Origin: G965220305 sp965220305
Lineage (GTDB): Bacteria; Chloroflexota; Dehalococcoidia; Lucifugimonadales; UBA3495
DNA length: 64,000 bases
Assembly: GCA_965220305.1 (NCBI GenBank)
Contig: OZ244817.1
Coordinates: 806,001 to 870,000, forward strand
Direction: 5' to 3'
Positions 54,991-63,185 of this stretch are shown one piece after another. Under the pieces are notes generated by a model. It searched no databases. It saw only the letters and a list, made by a program, of their open reading frames with translations, and had not been told where the DNA came from. A program made the translations under genes and the position numbers. Numbering within the stretch: the first letter of the stretch is position 1; every line of letters starts with the position of its first letter.

Positions 54991-56582
54991 TGAAACCACC
55001 CCTGAAACTGTGGGAGCACCAGACCAGGATCGTCAGCCAGACGGAGGAGATTCTGAGGGAACAGCTCTCCCTGCTGGTGGCATCGCCAACCGGGTCGGGA
55101 AAAACGATCTGCCTATCTGAGATCTCCGCGATGGAACTGAGAAGAGACCGAAGGACCGGGCTCCTGGTGCACCGGCAGGAGTTGGTCAGCCAGTCGGAGG
55201 AGAAGATAATCCGCCAGACAGGCATAGAGCCGGGGGTGGTCTGGCGGGGCCGGCGAGAGTGGGAACAGCCCATCACCATCATGGCCCAGGACACCGTTTC
55301 CGGGCTGGAGATACCCCCGTGGCTGGAGCTGGACCTGCTGATCATCGACGAGGCCCACCACGCCGTCGCCCCGGGATGGCTCAGGACGGTGGAGCGGTTG
55401 AGACCCCAGAGACTGCTGGGCTTCACCGCCACCCCATTCCGGCAGGACCGGGAGCCGCTCAGTCCCCAGCCCTTTGGGATGGTGATAAGACCGGTGACCC
55501 CGATGGAGCTGATAGAACGCAAACTCCTCTGCCCCGCGGTGATCGAGTCCCCGGTCATACATGACCGCAACGGCGAGCCCCAGCCCATCAACCAAGCGTA
55601 CAACCCGGAGGAGATCTACCTCCAAGCGGTGAAGTACGCCCTGGCCCAGGGGAGGACGAGGATCCTGCTCTACGCCTCCCAGACCAGAACCAACTCGCCG
55701 GTTCAGGTCATCAGGAAGACCGTTGGACTGCTCCAAGCCGCCGGCATCAGCGCCGGGGGAATCTACCAGAACCTCTCCACCAAGCGGAGAAGGGCAACGC
55801 TGGCTCGCTTCCAGGACTCCGCCAGCGCATCGGTGCTGGTCAACTACATGGCGCTGACCGAGGGGACCGACCTGCCCCACGTGGACTGCGTCGTCATCGG
55901 CCGCCACACGGCCTCGGAGAGCACCATCATCCAGATGATCGGCCGGGGACTCCGCACCCACGAGGAGAAGGAGGACTGCCTGGTGCTGGACTACACCGGG
56001 CGGCCCGACATGAACGAAATCATCCACTACTGGCGGCTCGACTCCCCGGAGCCGGAACAGGAGAAGACCAAGCGGGAAAGAGGGAAGAGCAACACCGCCG
56101 CGGAGCTGGAGAGGATGGCCACCCAGTTCCCCCGGCAGATCTCCCAGATGGACCAGGCCCGGGTGCAGTACCCCTGGTTCCGTCCCTTCGGGGACCGGCC
56201 CCTCATGGCCCTCCCGCTGTGGAGCCAGGAGGGGGAAGCAGGCCGCTACGTCACGGTGGAACCTCTCCGCCGGGGAGGGTGGAGAGTATCCACCATCATC
56301 CTGCTCAACCGGGGTCCCGCACCCATAAGGAGGGAGCAATCCACGCTGGACAAGCCCGACGATGCCGCCACCAGGGTGAGGATGGCGCTGGGACGGATGG
56401 CGCCGTTGCTGCGGCGGGAAGCGCCCTGGCGGCAGAAGCCAGCGTCCCTCTCGCAGTTGAGAACCTGGCGGCAACTGCACCCTGGGGAAACCCAGGAACC
56501 CGGTGAGATGACAGCCGGGGAGGTATGGGACAGCATATCCAGGGAAAGGTTCCGGCGCAGGGTCAAACCAGCAGCCCTGTAG
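54987..56582 (+). CDS. DEAD/DEAH-box SF2 helicase
   Basis: The product has 531 residues. The ATG overlaps the nuclease stop (ATGATGA). Motifs: Q-like LWEHQTRIV, I LLVASPTGSGKTICL, II LLIIDEAHHAVAPGW, III LGFTATPFRQDREP, and VI IIQMIGRGLRTHEEKEDCLV. This is the type I restriction/XPB-like (ResIII plus Helicase_C) layout, as in plasmid helicases without a nuclease. The last 170 residues are a helix-rich extension (LRTWRQLHPGETQEPGEMTA). It probably works with the SNase encoded just upstream. Confidence 0.9.
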   Translation: MMKPPLKLWEHQTRIVSQTEEILREQLSLLVASPTGSGKTICLSEISAMELRRDRRTGLLVHRQELVSQSEEKIIRQTGIEPGVVWRGRREWEQPITIMAQDTVSGLEIPPWLELDLLIIDEAHHAVAPGWLRTVERLRPQRLLGFTATPFRQDREPLSPQPFGMVIRPVTPMELIERKLLCPAVIESPVIHDRNGEPQPINQAYNPEEIYLQAVKYALAQGRTRILLYASQTRTNSPVQVIRKTVGLLQAAGISAGGIYQNLSTKRRRATLARFQDSASASVLVNYMALTEGTDLPHVDCVVIGRHTASESTIIQMIGRGLRTHEEKEDCLVLDYTGRPDMNEIIHYWRLDSPEPEQEKTKRERGKSNTAAELERMATQFPRQISQMDQARVQYPWFRPFGDRPLMALPLWSQEGEAGRYVTVEPLRRGGWRVSTIILLNRGPAPIRREQSTLDKPDDAATRVRMALGRMAPLLRREAPWRQKPASLSQLRTWRQLHPGETQEPGEMTAGEVWDSISRERFRRRVKPAAL

Positions 56583-56602
56583 AAAGGAATCCAAGGAGCA
56601 GC

Positions 56603-57355
56603 ATGGAGAGGAATATGAATCCAAGGTTGAACCACGCAATCATGCTGCTGGCAGCGCTGCTGGCCGTCGCCCTGGTGGGATGCGGGCAATCGGGCCAGGG
56701 AGAACAGCAGGGAAAACCCCCAACAGCGACCCCGACGGAGTGGGACCTAGACGGGCCCGAACCCATCGCCTCCAGCAGCGGCGTGACCATGACGACGGAA
56801 CAGGTCCGGGAGATAACCGGAGAATACATGGCGGTGAACCTGTGGGCCCAGGCCGCCCACACGACAGCGGAGGAACACCCGGAGAGCTTTCACCGGATGC
56901 TTTTCTCCGAAACCGCCCGGAGCTGCGTCGAGGAACACCGGGACCTTTTGAAGGTCATGCCGGACCCACCGGTGGAGAGACTGATTGCCTGCAGCGAAGC
57001 CAGCGCCGCCGGAGGGATGACCCACGACTGGAGCCGGATTGAACCCGATGAGAGGGAGGCCAGGGCCAGGCGGTCGGTGGGTCTCCTGTTTTGGAGCCTG
57101 GACCCACCGACCCTGATGTCGGTCATGATCGCGCAACGGAAGGGGTTGGACGTGAGCGTGCGAACGAATCCGGCCTTTGCCAGGTTCGCGGCCAAGTACG
57201 ACGTCTGCGAGGAGGAATCCAGCAGGTTCAGCACGGAACTGGCCCAGGCAAAGACGCCCGAACGGATGGCAGAGATATGGCTGAGAGCGGAGGGAGGCCT
57301 GAGGACTTGCTCCAACGCGGTGACTGCCACCATATTCGACAGGAGAGAACCCTGA
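56603..57355 (+). CDS. Lipoprotein, function unknown
   Basis: The product has 250 residues. A basic start, a hydrophobic stretch (IMLLAALLAVALVGCG) and the lipobox LVGC predict a lipid-anchored protein cut before the cysteine. The mature part is helical and has five or six cysteines (RSCVEEH, LIACSEA, YDVCEEESS, LRTCSNAV) that could form disulfides. AAGGAG is four bases upstream. It lies 20 bases after the helicase. A role in surface exclusion or mating contact is possible but not shown. Confidence 0.7.
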   Translation: MERNMNPRLNHAIMLLAALLAVALVGCGQSGQGEQQGKPPTATPTEWDLDGPEPIASSSGVTMTTEQVREITGEYMAVNLWAQAAHTTAEEHPESFHRMLFSETARSCVEEHRDLLKVMPDPPVERLIACSEASAAGGMTHDWSRIEPDEREARARRSVGLLFWSLDPPTLMSVMIAQRKGLDVSVRTNPAFARFAAKYDVCEEESSRFSTELAQAKTPERMAEIWLRAEGGLRTCSNAVTATIFDRREP

Positions 57356-57356
57356 G

Positions 57357-57656
57357 ATGCAAATCAACTTCAACCCGCACCTGCCTCCGGGGTATTTCGA
57401 GACCCACGAACTGGGCGGGATGAGCTGGAAATCGGAGAGACCGGTCAGGGAGGCGCTGCGCGAGCGGGCCGTAGCCTGGGCGGTGAAGAAGTTCGAGCGG
57501 GACTCCAGACAGGAGATGGAACGTCAGAGGCAGACCAAAACCTGCAGGACGATCCAGAAGATATACACCGTGAGGAACGTAAACCTGAAGATAATGCGGT
57601 ATCCCTGGGAGAGAATTCCCTCAGTGCTCATCAACTGGGAAAAGGAAGAGAAATGA
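57357..57656 (+). CDS. Small basic protein, unknown
   Basis: The product has 99 residues. The start overlaps the end of the lipoprotein gene context (one base after its stop) and follows GGAGAG. The sequence is basic, with a helix RPVREALRERAVAWAVKKFE and KTCRTIQKIYTVRNVNLKIM. It overlaps the next gene by four bases. No family is recognised. Confidence 0.6.
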   Translation: MQINFNPHLPPGYFETHELGGMSWKSERPVREALRERAVAWAVKKFERDSRQEMERQRQTKTCRTIQKIYTVRNVNLKIMRYPWERIPSVLINWEKEEK

Positions 57657-59719
57657 CGACAAAAACGCCGCCGCAGGAACCGGTAGTCGCGGCTGCAATC
57701 GAGGCGGCATGCCAAAAATGCGGCAGCCGGGCAAAGAGCGTCGAGTATGACCGCATCGGGATGGTCATAACCTGCGCCATCTGCGGGAAATGCGCCTACC
57801 TGGACCGGAACAACCAACCGATAGAGGAGCGGCAGGAATTGGAAGAGACAAAAACCGGCATCCAGGAATCCAACGGTCCGGTGGAGGTTGCCCCAGACGC
57901 GGCAGAAATCAGGCGAGGGGACAACTTGGAATATCAAGAACGACAACCGCCAGAGCGTGATTGGGAACCCGCAATCAGCGAGGCTGAGGAATCCGCGCCG
58001 GAGGCTCTGACCAACGAGGCCGAAGATTCCAAGCGGGAAGCTGTGACCAACGAAGTGGAGGAATCCAGGCCAGAGACCATGACCAACGAGGCTGAGGAAT
58101 CAGCGCCGGAGCCTGCCACCAACAACGAGGCCGAAGAATCCGAGCCGGAGGCTATGACCAACGATGCTGAGGAATCCGCGCCGGAGGCTGCCGCCAACGA
58201 AGTTGGAGAACCCACGCCGGAGGCTGCCACCAACGAGGTTGGAGAACCCGAGTCGGAGGCTAGAACCAGCGAGGCCAAAGAATCCGCGCCGGAGGCTGTG
58301 ACCAACGAAGTGGAGGAATCCGCGCCGGAGGCTGTGACCAACGAGGCCGAAGAATCCGAGCCGGAGGCTGTGACCAACGAGGCCGAAGAGTCCGAGCCGG
58401 AGGCTGTGACCAACGAGGTTGGAGAACCCACGCCGGAGGCTGTGACCAACGAGGCCGAAGAATCCGCGCCGGAGGCTGCGACCAACGAAGCCGAAGAATC
58501 CACGCCGGAGGCTGCGACCAGCGAGGCCGAAGAATCCACGCCGGAGGCTGCGACCAGCGAGGCCGAAGAGCCGGAACAGCTTGCAATAAGCATGGCAGGA
58601 AAGTCGGAAATGCAAAATGATGGATGCCCTAACTGCGGCAAACCCAAGGACCCCAAGGACATCCGACGATACCAACGGACGGCGCTCAGGCAATGCACAA
58701 CATGCCTGATGTGGGAGATCAACCCCGGGCAGGAGAGAAAGCCAGGGAGCCAGACGCTCGCCATCAGCATAGCCCTGCAGATGAACTTCCAAGGCGCGGG
58801 GAGCAGGGAGATACAGGAGAAGATAGACCTGCTCACCGAAAACGTGAGGATGGGCAGAAACAGCCTGCATTACTGGGCCCGACGGTACGCAAAACCCGCC
58901 ATCGAAAGGGCCAGGAAACTCCAGGTTGTCAACAGCAGCGGAGAATGGGAGCTGGACATCGTAAGCCTGAAGTACCGAACGCAACAGCACCACTGCTGGA
59001 GCATCACCGATTCCAGGACGCAGTACATACTGGCAACGGAAAGAACCAGCCAGTCGAGAATTGGTGAAGAACTGTTCAAGATGGCAATGCATGCCGCCGG
59101 AGAGGAGCCGCACACAATCCTTTTCAGCGCCGACATGAAGAAATACACCCAAGGACTGGCAGAACAAGCGAGGACAGCCACACTCATCCAGCGGAGCCCG
59201 TCGGAAGAGAACTCCAACGGCTCAATGGCAAGACTTAGAAACGCAGTCACGAAGCGGATGGAATCAGCCCGGGGAGGGTTCAACCAAGGAACAATGGAAT
59301 ACATCCTGGGTGCATTGGCCATGAGCATCAACCTGTTTGAGCAATCCGAACAGTTGGGCGATCAGACACCCGCCGAGGCCGCGGGAGTTGAGACTCCCTA
59401 CCAGAACTGGGAAGATATGGTGAAGAAGGAAGAGGCCACCGACAACCCTGCCGCGTCCGGGGACAGTGGCAGCGAGACAATGCTCGAAGGCCTGGATGCA
59501 ACGGAACCGGTTGAGACAATGCCCGAAGAGGAGAGTAAAACAATCATGCAAGAACTGGAGAAAATTCTGAAAGAGCTGGACCGGCGCCATGAATCACTCG
59601 TCAGAGAGCACCAACAGGTGGTGAGAGACCGGGGGGCCGTGAAACGGACGATGGAGATACTCAACAGAGAACAACCGGCAGTGAACGGCGCATCCCCAGA
59701 AACAATCCCCGTCGCATAG
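57653..59719 (+). CDS. DDE-transposase-like protein with zinc ribbons and 12-residue repeats, probably domesticated
   Basis: The product has 688 residues. A zinc ribbon (CQKCGSRAKSVEYDRIGMVI, CAICGKC) is followed at residues 109-301 by sixteen copies of a 12-residue acidic repeat (NEAEESAPEAVT type). A second ribbon has CPNCGKPKD and CTTCLMWE. Residues 420-600 resemble IS6/IS240-like DDE transposases: ELDIVSLKYRTQQHHCWSIT, ILFSADMKKYTQGLAEQ, and SINLFEQSEQLGDQTPAEAA. The first and second D are present, but the usual E of NN.IER is replaced (NGSMARLRNAV). No inverted repeats flank it, and it sits in an operon, so it is more likely a host-element protein than an active transposase. Confidence 0.65.
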   Translation: MTTKTPPQEPVVAAAIEAACQKCGSRAKSVEYDRIGMVITCAICGKCAYLDRNNQPIEERQELEETKTGIQESNGPVEVAPDAAEIRRGDNLEYQERQPPERDWEPAISEAEESAPEALTNEAEDSKREAVTNEVEESRPETMTNEAEESAPEPATNNEAEESEPEAMTNDAEESAPEAAANEVGEPTPEAATNEVGEPESEARTSEAKESAPEAVTNEVEESAPEAVTNEAEESEPEAVTNEAEESEPEAVTNEVGEPTPEAVTNEAEESAPEAATNEAEESTPEAATSEAEESTPEAATSEAEEPEQLAISMAGKSEMQNDGCPNCGKPKDPKDIRRYQRTALRQCTTCLMWEINPGQERKPGSQTLAISIALQMNFQGAGSREIQEKIDLLTENVRMGRNSLHYWARRYAKPAIERARKLQVVNSSGEWELDIVSLKYRTQQHHCWSITDSRTQYILATERTSQSRIGEELFKMAMHAAGEEPHTILFSADMKKYTQGLAEQARTATLIQRSPSEENSNGSMARLRNAVTKRMESARGGFNQGTMEYILGALAMSINLFEQSEQLGDQTPAEAAGVETPYQNWEDMVKKEEATDNPAASGDSGSETMLEGLDATEPVETMPEEESKTIMQELEKILKELDRRHESLVREHQQVVRDRGAVKRTMEILNREQPAVNGASPETIPVA
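57977..58579 (+). repeat. In-frame 36-bp coding repeat, 16 copies
   Basis: The unit (for example AACGAGGCCGAAGAATCC then GCGCCGGAGGCTGTGACC) repeats 16 times with changes mostly at fixed codons, plus a partial copy. Variants such as GAAGTTGGAGAACCCACG recur in blocks, which suggests duplication of multi-unit segments. It encodes an acidic, probably unstructured spacer. Copy number is prone to change. Confidence 0.9.
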
Positions 59720-59745
59720 GGTGAAGAAAGACCCGACCCCCCGAC

Positions 59746-59787
59746 GGGGCCGACTCCCGAAGACGGGAGCGGGCCCGTTTTCTTTTT
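59746..59787 (+). terminator. Rho-independent terminator ending the long operon
   Basis: GGGCC...CTCCCG and CGGGAG...GGCCC form a stem around AAGA and are followed by TTTTCTTTTT. It lies 27 bases after the stop of the transposase-like gene. Confidence 0.85.
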
Positions 59788-59812
59788 AGGAACAATCACC
59801 CGGAGGCCAACC

Positions 59813-60349
59813 ATGACTCGCAAGGAAACGAACAGAAAGAACGAAGCCCCTGATGTCGTGGAAGAGGAGAGACAGACAGTGCTGGAAGCCCTGCGAAGCA
59901 ACCTGAGGCTGCTGGGAGAACTGGCAGCGCGCTACGAGGTGGCGACCAAACCGGAGGGCCCGGAGAACCCACCTTGCATCAACAGTCCCCAGGATGTTCA
60001 CGACCTGCTGGGGCCGGAGATGTCGGCGCTGGCCCAGGAGCAACTCCGGGTACTGCTGATCAATACCAGGAACCAGGTGCTCGGCCAACGGGTGATCTAC
60101 CAGGGGAACGCGAATTCCTCGATGGTGCGCCCCGCGGAGGTGTTTCGTCCGGCGGTAATCGAGTCCGCACCCAGCATCATCGTAAGCCATAACCACCCAT
60201 CGAAAGACCCCACCCCCAGCCCGGAGGACGTGGCGGTTACCAAAGAACTGGCGGAAGCCGGAAAGTTGCTGGGCATCAACCTGCTGGACCACGTCGTCAT
60301 CGGCGGGGACCGGTTCATCAGCCTCAAGGGACAGGGACTGATGTCCTGA
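59813..60349 (+). CDS. RadC-like JAB-domain protein, intact
   Basis: The product has 178 residues. It has NLLGPEM-type sequence (HDLLGPEMSALAQEQLRVLL), NTRNQVLGQRVIYQGNANSS and the metal motif SHNHPSKDPTPSPEDV (H.H...D of the JAB/MPN fold). It is about 75 percent identical by eye to the broken copy at 12730, and its frame shows where that copy lost a base. RadC-like proteins accompany many plasmids and integrative elements and may assist recombination. AGGAACAATCACCCGGAGG precedes the ATG. Confidence 0.88.
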   Translation: MTRKETNRKNEAPDVVEEERQTVLEALRSNLRLLGELAARYEVATKPEGPENPPCINSPQDVHDLLGPEMSALAQEQLRVLLINTRNQVLGQRVIYQGNANSSMVRPAEVFRPAVIESAPSIIVSHNHPSKDPTPSPEDVAVTKELAEAGKLLGINLLDHVVIGGDRFISLKGQGLMS

Positions 60350-60413
60350 ACCGGTCCCACCACGGAGATGCGGAACAAATACAGCCACAGCGCGCAAACG
60401 AGGAGAAGAAACC

Positions 60414-61262
60414 ATGATCAAATACGGACTGGCCATCGTCGGAGTGTTCCTGGTGATGGGCATCCTCTGGCCGGTCGCCTCAGGACTTCTGGGCAAGAAG
60501 CCCAACGAGGCGACCCGGCTGGTGGAAGCCACCGAGCGCACCAACAACAAGGCGGAGAGTCTGAACCATTCCTTCACCGACGTGATACCGCCGGCTCCGG
60601 TGAGGAAGACCTACAGTGCACCATCACCGGCGCAGAACTCCCAGGCAACGGAGTCATCCGGCGCTTCATCATCCCAGGACCCAAACCAGCAGGACGGCCC
60701 CGTACCAACACCCACGCCGGACCCCTACGCCCATCCCAGCGAGCACGCGGTGCGGGACGCGATGGAGTTCCTCAACCGGCTCCAGACCGAGATGGAACCC
60801 ACGCAGACCGAATACATCCAAGCTGTGGAGCAGCTGCAGCGAGCCTGGACGCCACGCTACGAGCGGGCCAACGATGAGTTCAAACGCTTCGCCCGGAGAA
60901 TCGACCACGCCGACGCGATGGCCCAGGAGTATTTCCAGGTCCAGCAGGACCTGACGGCCCAGATCGCCAGCCCGAAGGACCGGCGGCGGGCGGAGGCCAT
61001 CGACGCGGCGGAGCGAGAGGTCTACCTGGACTGGCGGGACCAGGCCTTCAAAACGCTGGGGCAGGCGAAGCTGATCATGCTGGACCTGCACGACATGAAC
61101 ATCATCATCACCAAGCAGAGCCTCAGCGCCCACTTCGCGGCGCTCTATGAGGAGTTCCAGACGATACCGCCGGAGATCACGATGCTGCACGAGGAACTGG
61201 CCCGGTTCCGGGAGGAGTCGGAGAAGATCCAGCAGACCTTCGGGATGGCGCCGGTCAACTGA
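60414..61262 (+). CDS. Membrane-anchored coiled-coil protein, unknown
   Basis: The product has 282 residues. An N-terminal membrane helix (YGLAIVGVFLVMGILWPVAS) is followed by a Pro/Ser-rich linker (PSPAQNSQATESSGASSSQD, VPTPTPDPYAHPSEH) and about 170 residues of charged helix (EYFQVQQDLTAQIASPKDRR). AGGAGAAG is eight bases upstream. It resembles no family I know. The last 17 coding bases are repeated at 63135 in a degenerate context. Confidence 0.65.
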   Translation: MIKYGLAIVGVFLVMGILWPVASGLLGKKPNEATRLVEATERTNNKAESLNHSFTDVIPPAPVRKTYSAPSPAQNSQATESSGASSSQDPNQQDGPVPTPTPDPYAHPSEHAVRDAMEFLNRLQTEMEPTQTEYIQAVEQLQRAWTPRYERANDEFKRFARRIDHADAMAQEYFQVQQDLTAQIASPKDRRRAEAIDAAEREVYLDWRDQAFKTLGQAKLIMLDLHDMNIIITKQSLSAHFAALYEEFQTIPPEITMLHEELARFREESEKIQQTFGMAPVN

Positions 61263-61329
61263 CCGGGGTCACCCCAGTCCGGCGGTGAACAGTGACACGC
61301 ACCCCACCAAGGAGACAGTGCAATCAGCC

Positions 61330-61512
61330 CATCTCCACAGCTATGCCTCCACGCCGGGGAGAGAGAAAACCCCCGTGACCAGTTGGATGAACAGCCCCGG
61401 CCACAGGGGCAACATGGTGAACCGCAACTACCGGAGATTCGGAGCGGGTATCCAAGAGGATCACTTGCAAGGGTATGGAGACGGGACTTTTACAACGATG
61501 GTCTTCTGTTAG
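61330..61512 (+). pseudogene. Fragment of a CAP/SCP-domain protein
   Basis: The frame ending at the TAG of 61512 reads TSWMNSPGHRGNMVNRNYRR and FGAGIQEDHLQGYGDGTFTT before its stop. SWMNSPGH..N is the conserved helix-strand signature of CAP (SCP/TAPS) proteins, which are usually secreted. The N-terminal two thirds of the domain are absent, so only a 3' remnant is left. It has no start or ribosome site of its own. Confidence 0.7.
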
Positions 61513-61572
61513 CGTTTGCCAAACTCGCAGTTTTGCAAGACCATCGTTATGAGAAGAAGGTGGCTAATTTAT

Positions 61573-62001
61573 TCAGTTGCGGAACCGCCGAATTACATCA
61601 ACTGCGAAAACCAGCACGGGAAAGCTGATGAGAAACAACGCGACTAAACCAAAGATGATGAGACCACAAAACAATAGAGTCCCGAACAGTGGGAACGAAA
61701 GGTGCACCCAAGCATCTTTCTCAACCTCCACAGCACTACGGAGCCAATACCATCCAGTGAGGAAAAACGTCCCTGCAAGGGCTATCCGGTTTAGCCAAGG
61801 GGCGAAGACCCCGCTGAAACCCCGTTTCTCTGGCAACCACGAGACAACGAACAATACCCCAGATGCCAAGGCAAACAAAGCTGCCTTCACCCCGGGCTTG
61901 TATGTCAGTTCAGCACCCTGAAAGGGGAAGGATTCGCCGGGCGACTGCAAACTGGCGAGGAGAAAATAGTTATAATGAGAGTAGCAACAATCGTCAACCA
62001 T
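61573..62001 (-). CDS. Small multi-pass membrane protein, unknown
   Basis: The product has 142 residues with about four hydrophobic segments (VKAALFALASGVLFVVSWLP, IALAGTFFLTGWYW, LFGTLLFCGLIIFGLVALFL, ISFPVLVFAVDVIR). The base composition is less GC-rich than in the modules to the left. There is no strong ribosome site before the ATG at 62001. No family is recognised. Confidence 0.5.
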   Translation of the reverse strand: MVDDCCYSHYNYFLLASLQSPGESFPFQGAELTYKPGVKAALFALASGVLFVVSWLPEKRGFSGVFAPWLNRIALAGTFFLTGWYWLRSAVEVEKDAWVHLSFPLFGTLLFCGLIIFGLVALFLISFPVLVFAVDVIRRFRN

Positions 62002-62053
62002 GTTCCCAACCGCTTTAACCTAGCTTGCCACATCGCAGAAAGGAACCCAACTC

Positions 62054-62188
62054 ATGGACGCAGGTGAGATTTTCGGGACCGCTCGCCTAGCTATAGCTGC
62101 CGCTGGTTCAGCCATCGCAATCAGCGTCGGCTTGACGTTAACCATCCTTAGGTTTGTTAGCAAGATCTTGTCCAAGAAGCAAACGTGA
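62054..62188 (+). CDS. 44-residue single-helix membrane protein
   Basis: AAAGGAACCC stands before the ATG. The product MDAGEIFGTARLAIAAAGSA continues with a hydrophobic stretch (IAISVGLTLTILRFVSKIL) and a basic tail SKKQT. Its topology is one membrane helix with a positive C-terminus. It is small for a gene, but ribosome site, composition and stop are coherent. Confidence 0.45.
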   Translation: MDAGEIFGTARLAIAAAGSAIAISVGLTLTILRFVSKILSKKQT

Positions 62189-63185
62189 GGAAGAAGAGCG
62201 AATCCACTACCCGCATCGAGCTTTGACGAGTGGCGAACCGGGCGACCGAGCCGCGCCAAGATACGGGAATTCAACTCAGGTTACCGCCCCGGTAGCTGAC
62301 AGGTCAACGCCGAAGCCGGCATTTTGCCCCCGGAAGTGCCTAAACGAATGACTAAAGTCGAATATCTCGGCATCGGCAAGCGTCAACTCGGGATGCACGA
62401 GCCCAACAGGAACCACGAACACCGGGCCACCAAGGCACAACCCCAAATCTCCACTGAAGCCTCTCCGTCCCAGGCATGGGCAATACTGCCCCAAACCCAG
62501 CCCAGGCACCAAGGTACCCGGAAGCACTGAAAAGCCCCTCCTCCGGAAATCTGGCCCGCGGCGCCCCGCCCCGGGTGGAGACGAGGAAGGGCTGGGCGGG
62601 ACGCCTTCCCCGTAACCGAAACCCGCAGATAGGACAGGGCCACGCGGGAGAAGCCCGGCCTACGGCCCCGGCAGGGACATTTCCTCGACACCGGACAGAC
62701 CCAAAAACCCAACAGCACCAACCCAGGGAAAGGCATCTGCGCCTTTCCCTTTTGCATTCCAGAGCAAAGTGTCAACGGCGGAGGTATCCACGTTACCTGC
62801 TGGTCCTACTACCGGCCCAGCACTTTCCGCAGCCAGCCCATCGAGTGGGATGAGACCGTCCACGCCGATACCAGACTCCTGGACCTCCCCACCAAGCACC
62901 GATACTACGCCGGCAGCAGGAAGAAATTCCGGGTATGCCACAACCCCTTCGATGATGGCTTCGGCATCATGCGCGACGCCCAGGCGGCGAAGCCCCAAGC
63001 CCTTCCGGGCCGGCGACCGCTGGTTCCCTTACTGTTGGCCGTGAACCTGAGCCAAATGTAGGACCACAGCAAACTCCTGAACCAGGCCGAGGCCCAGGGC
63101 TGCGACCTGACCATCACCGCGGGACAGAGAGAAAATCCAGCAGACCTTCGGAGCAGCGCCAGTCAAGTAGCCAGTCCGGGGCAAA
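62189..63185. other. Gap of about 1 kb with coding scraps
   Basis: No intact gene is visible. An open frame without start at about 62762-63061 reads VNGGGIHVTCWSYYRPSTF and RKKFRVCHNPFDDGFGIMRD, with normal composition, then turns unnatural near its end. ATCCAGCAGACCTTCGG and the following bases at 63135-63170 repeat the last codons of the gene at 60414 (KIQQTFG.APV then stop). The gap looks like the remains of duplicated and deleted genes. Confidence 0.5.

Noticed and set aside
57977..58579. CRISPR array, because the repeat period is 36 bp
   Set aside because: The units are contiguous, in frame and without spacers, so this is a coding tandem repeat.
58100..59167. Minus-strand frames of 300-355 codons with repeated motifs
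   Set aside because: They are antisense to the 12-residue repeat region of the transposase-like gene; their periodicity comes from the 36-bp DNA repeat.
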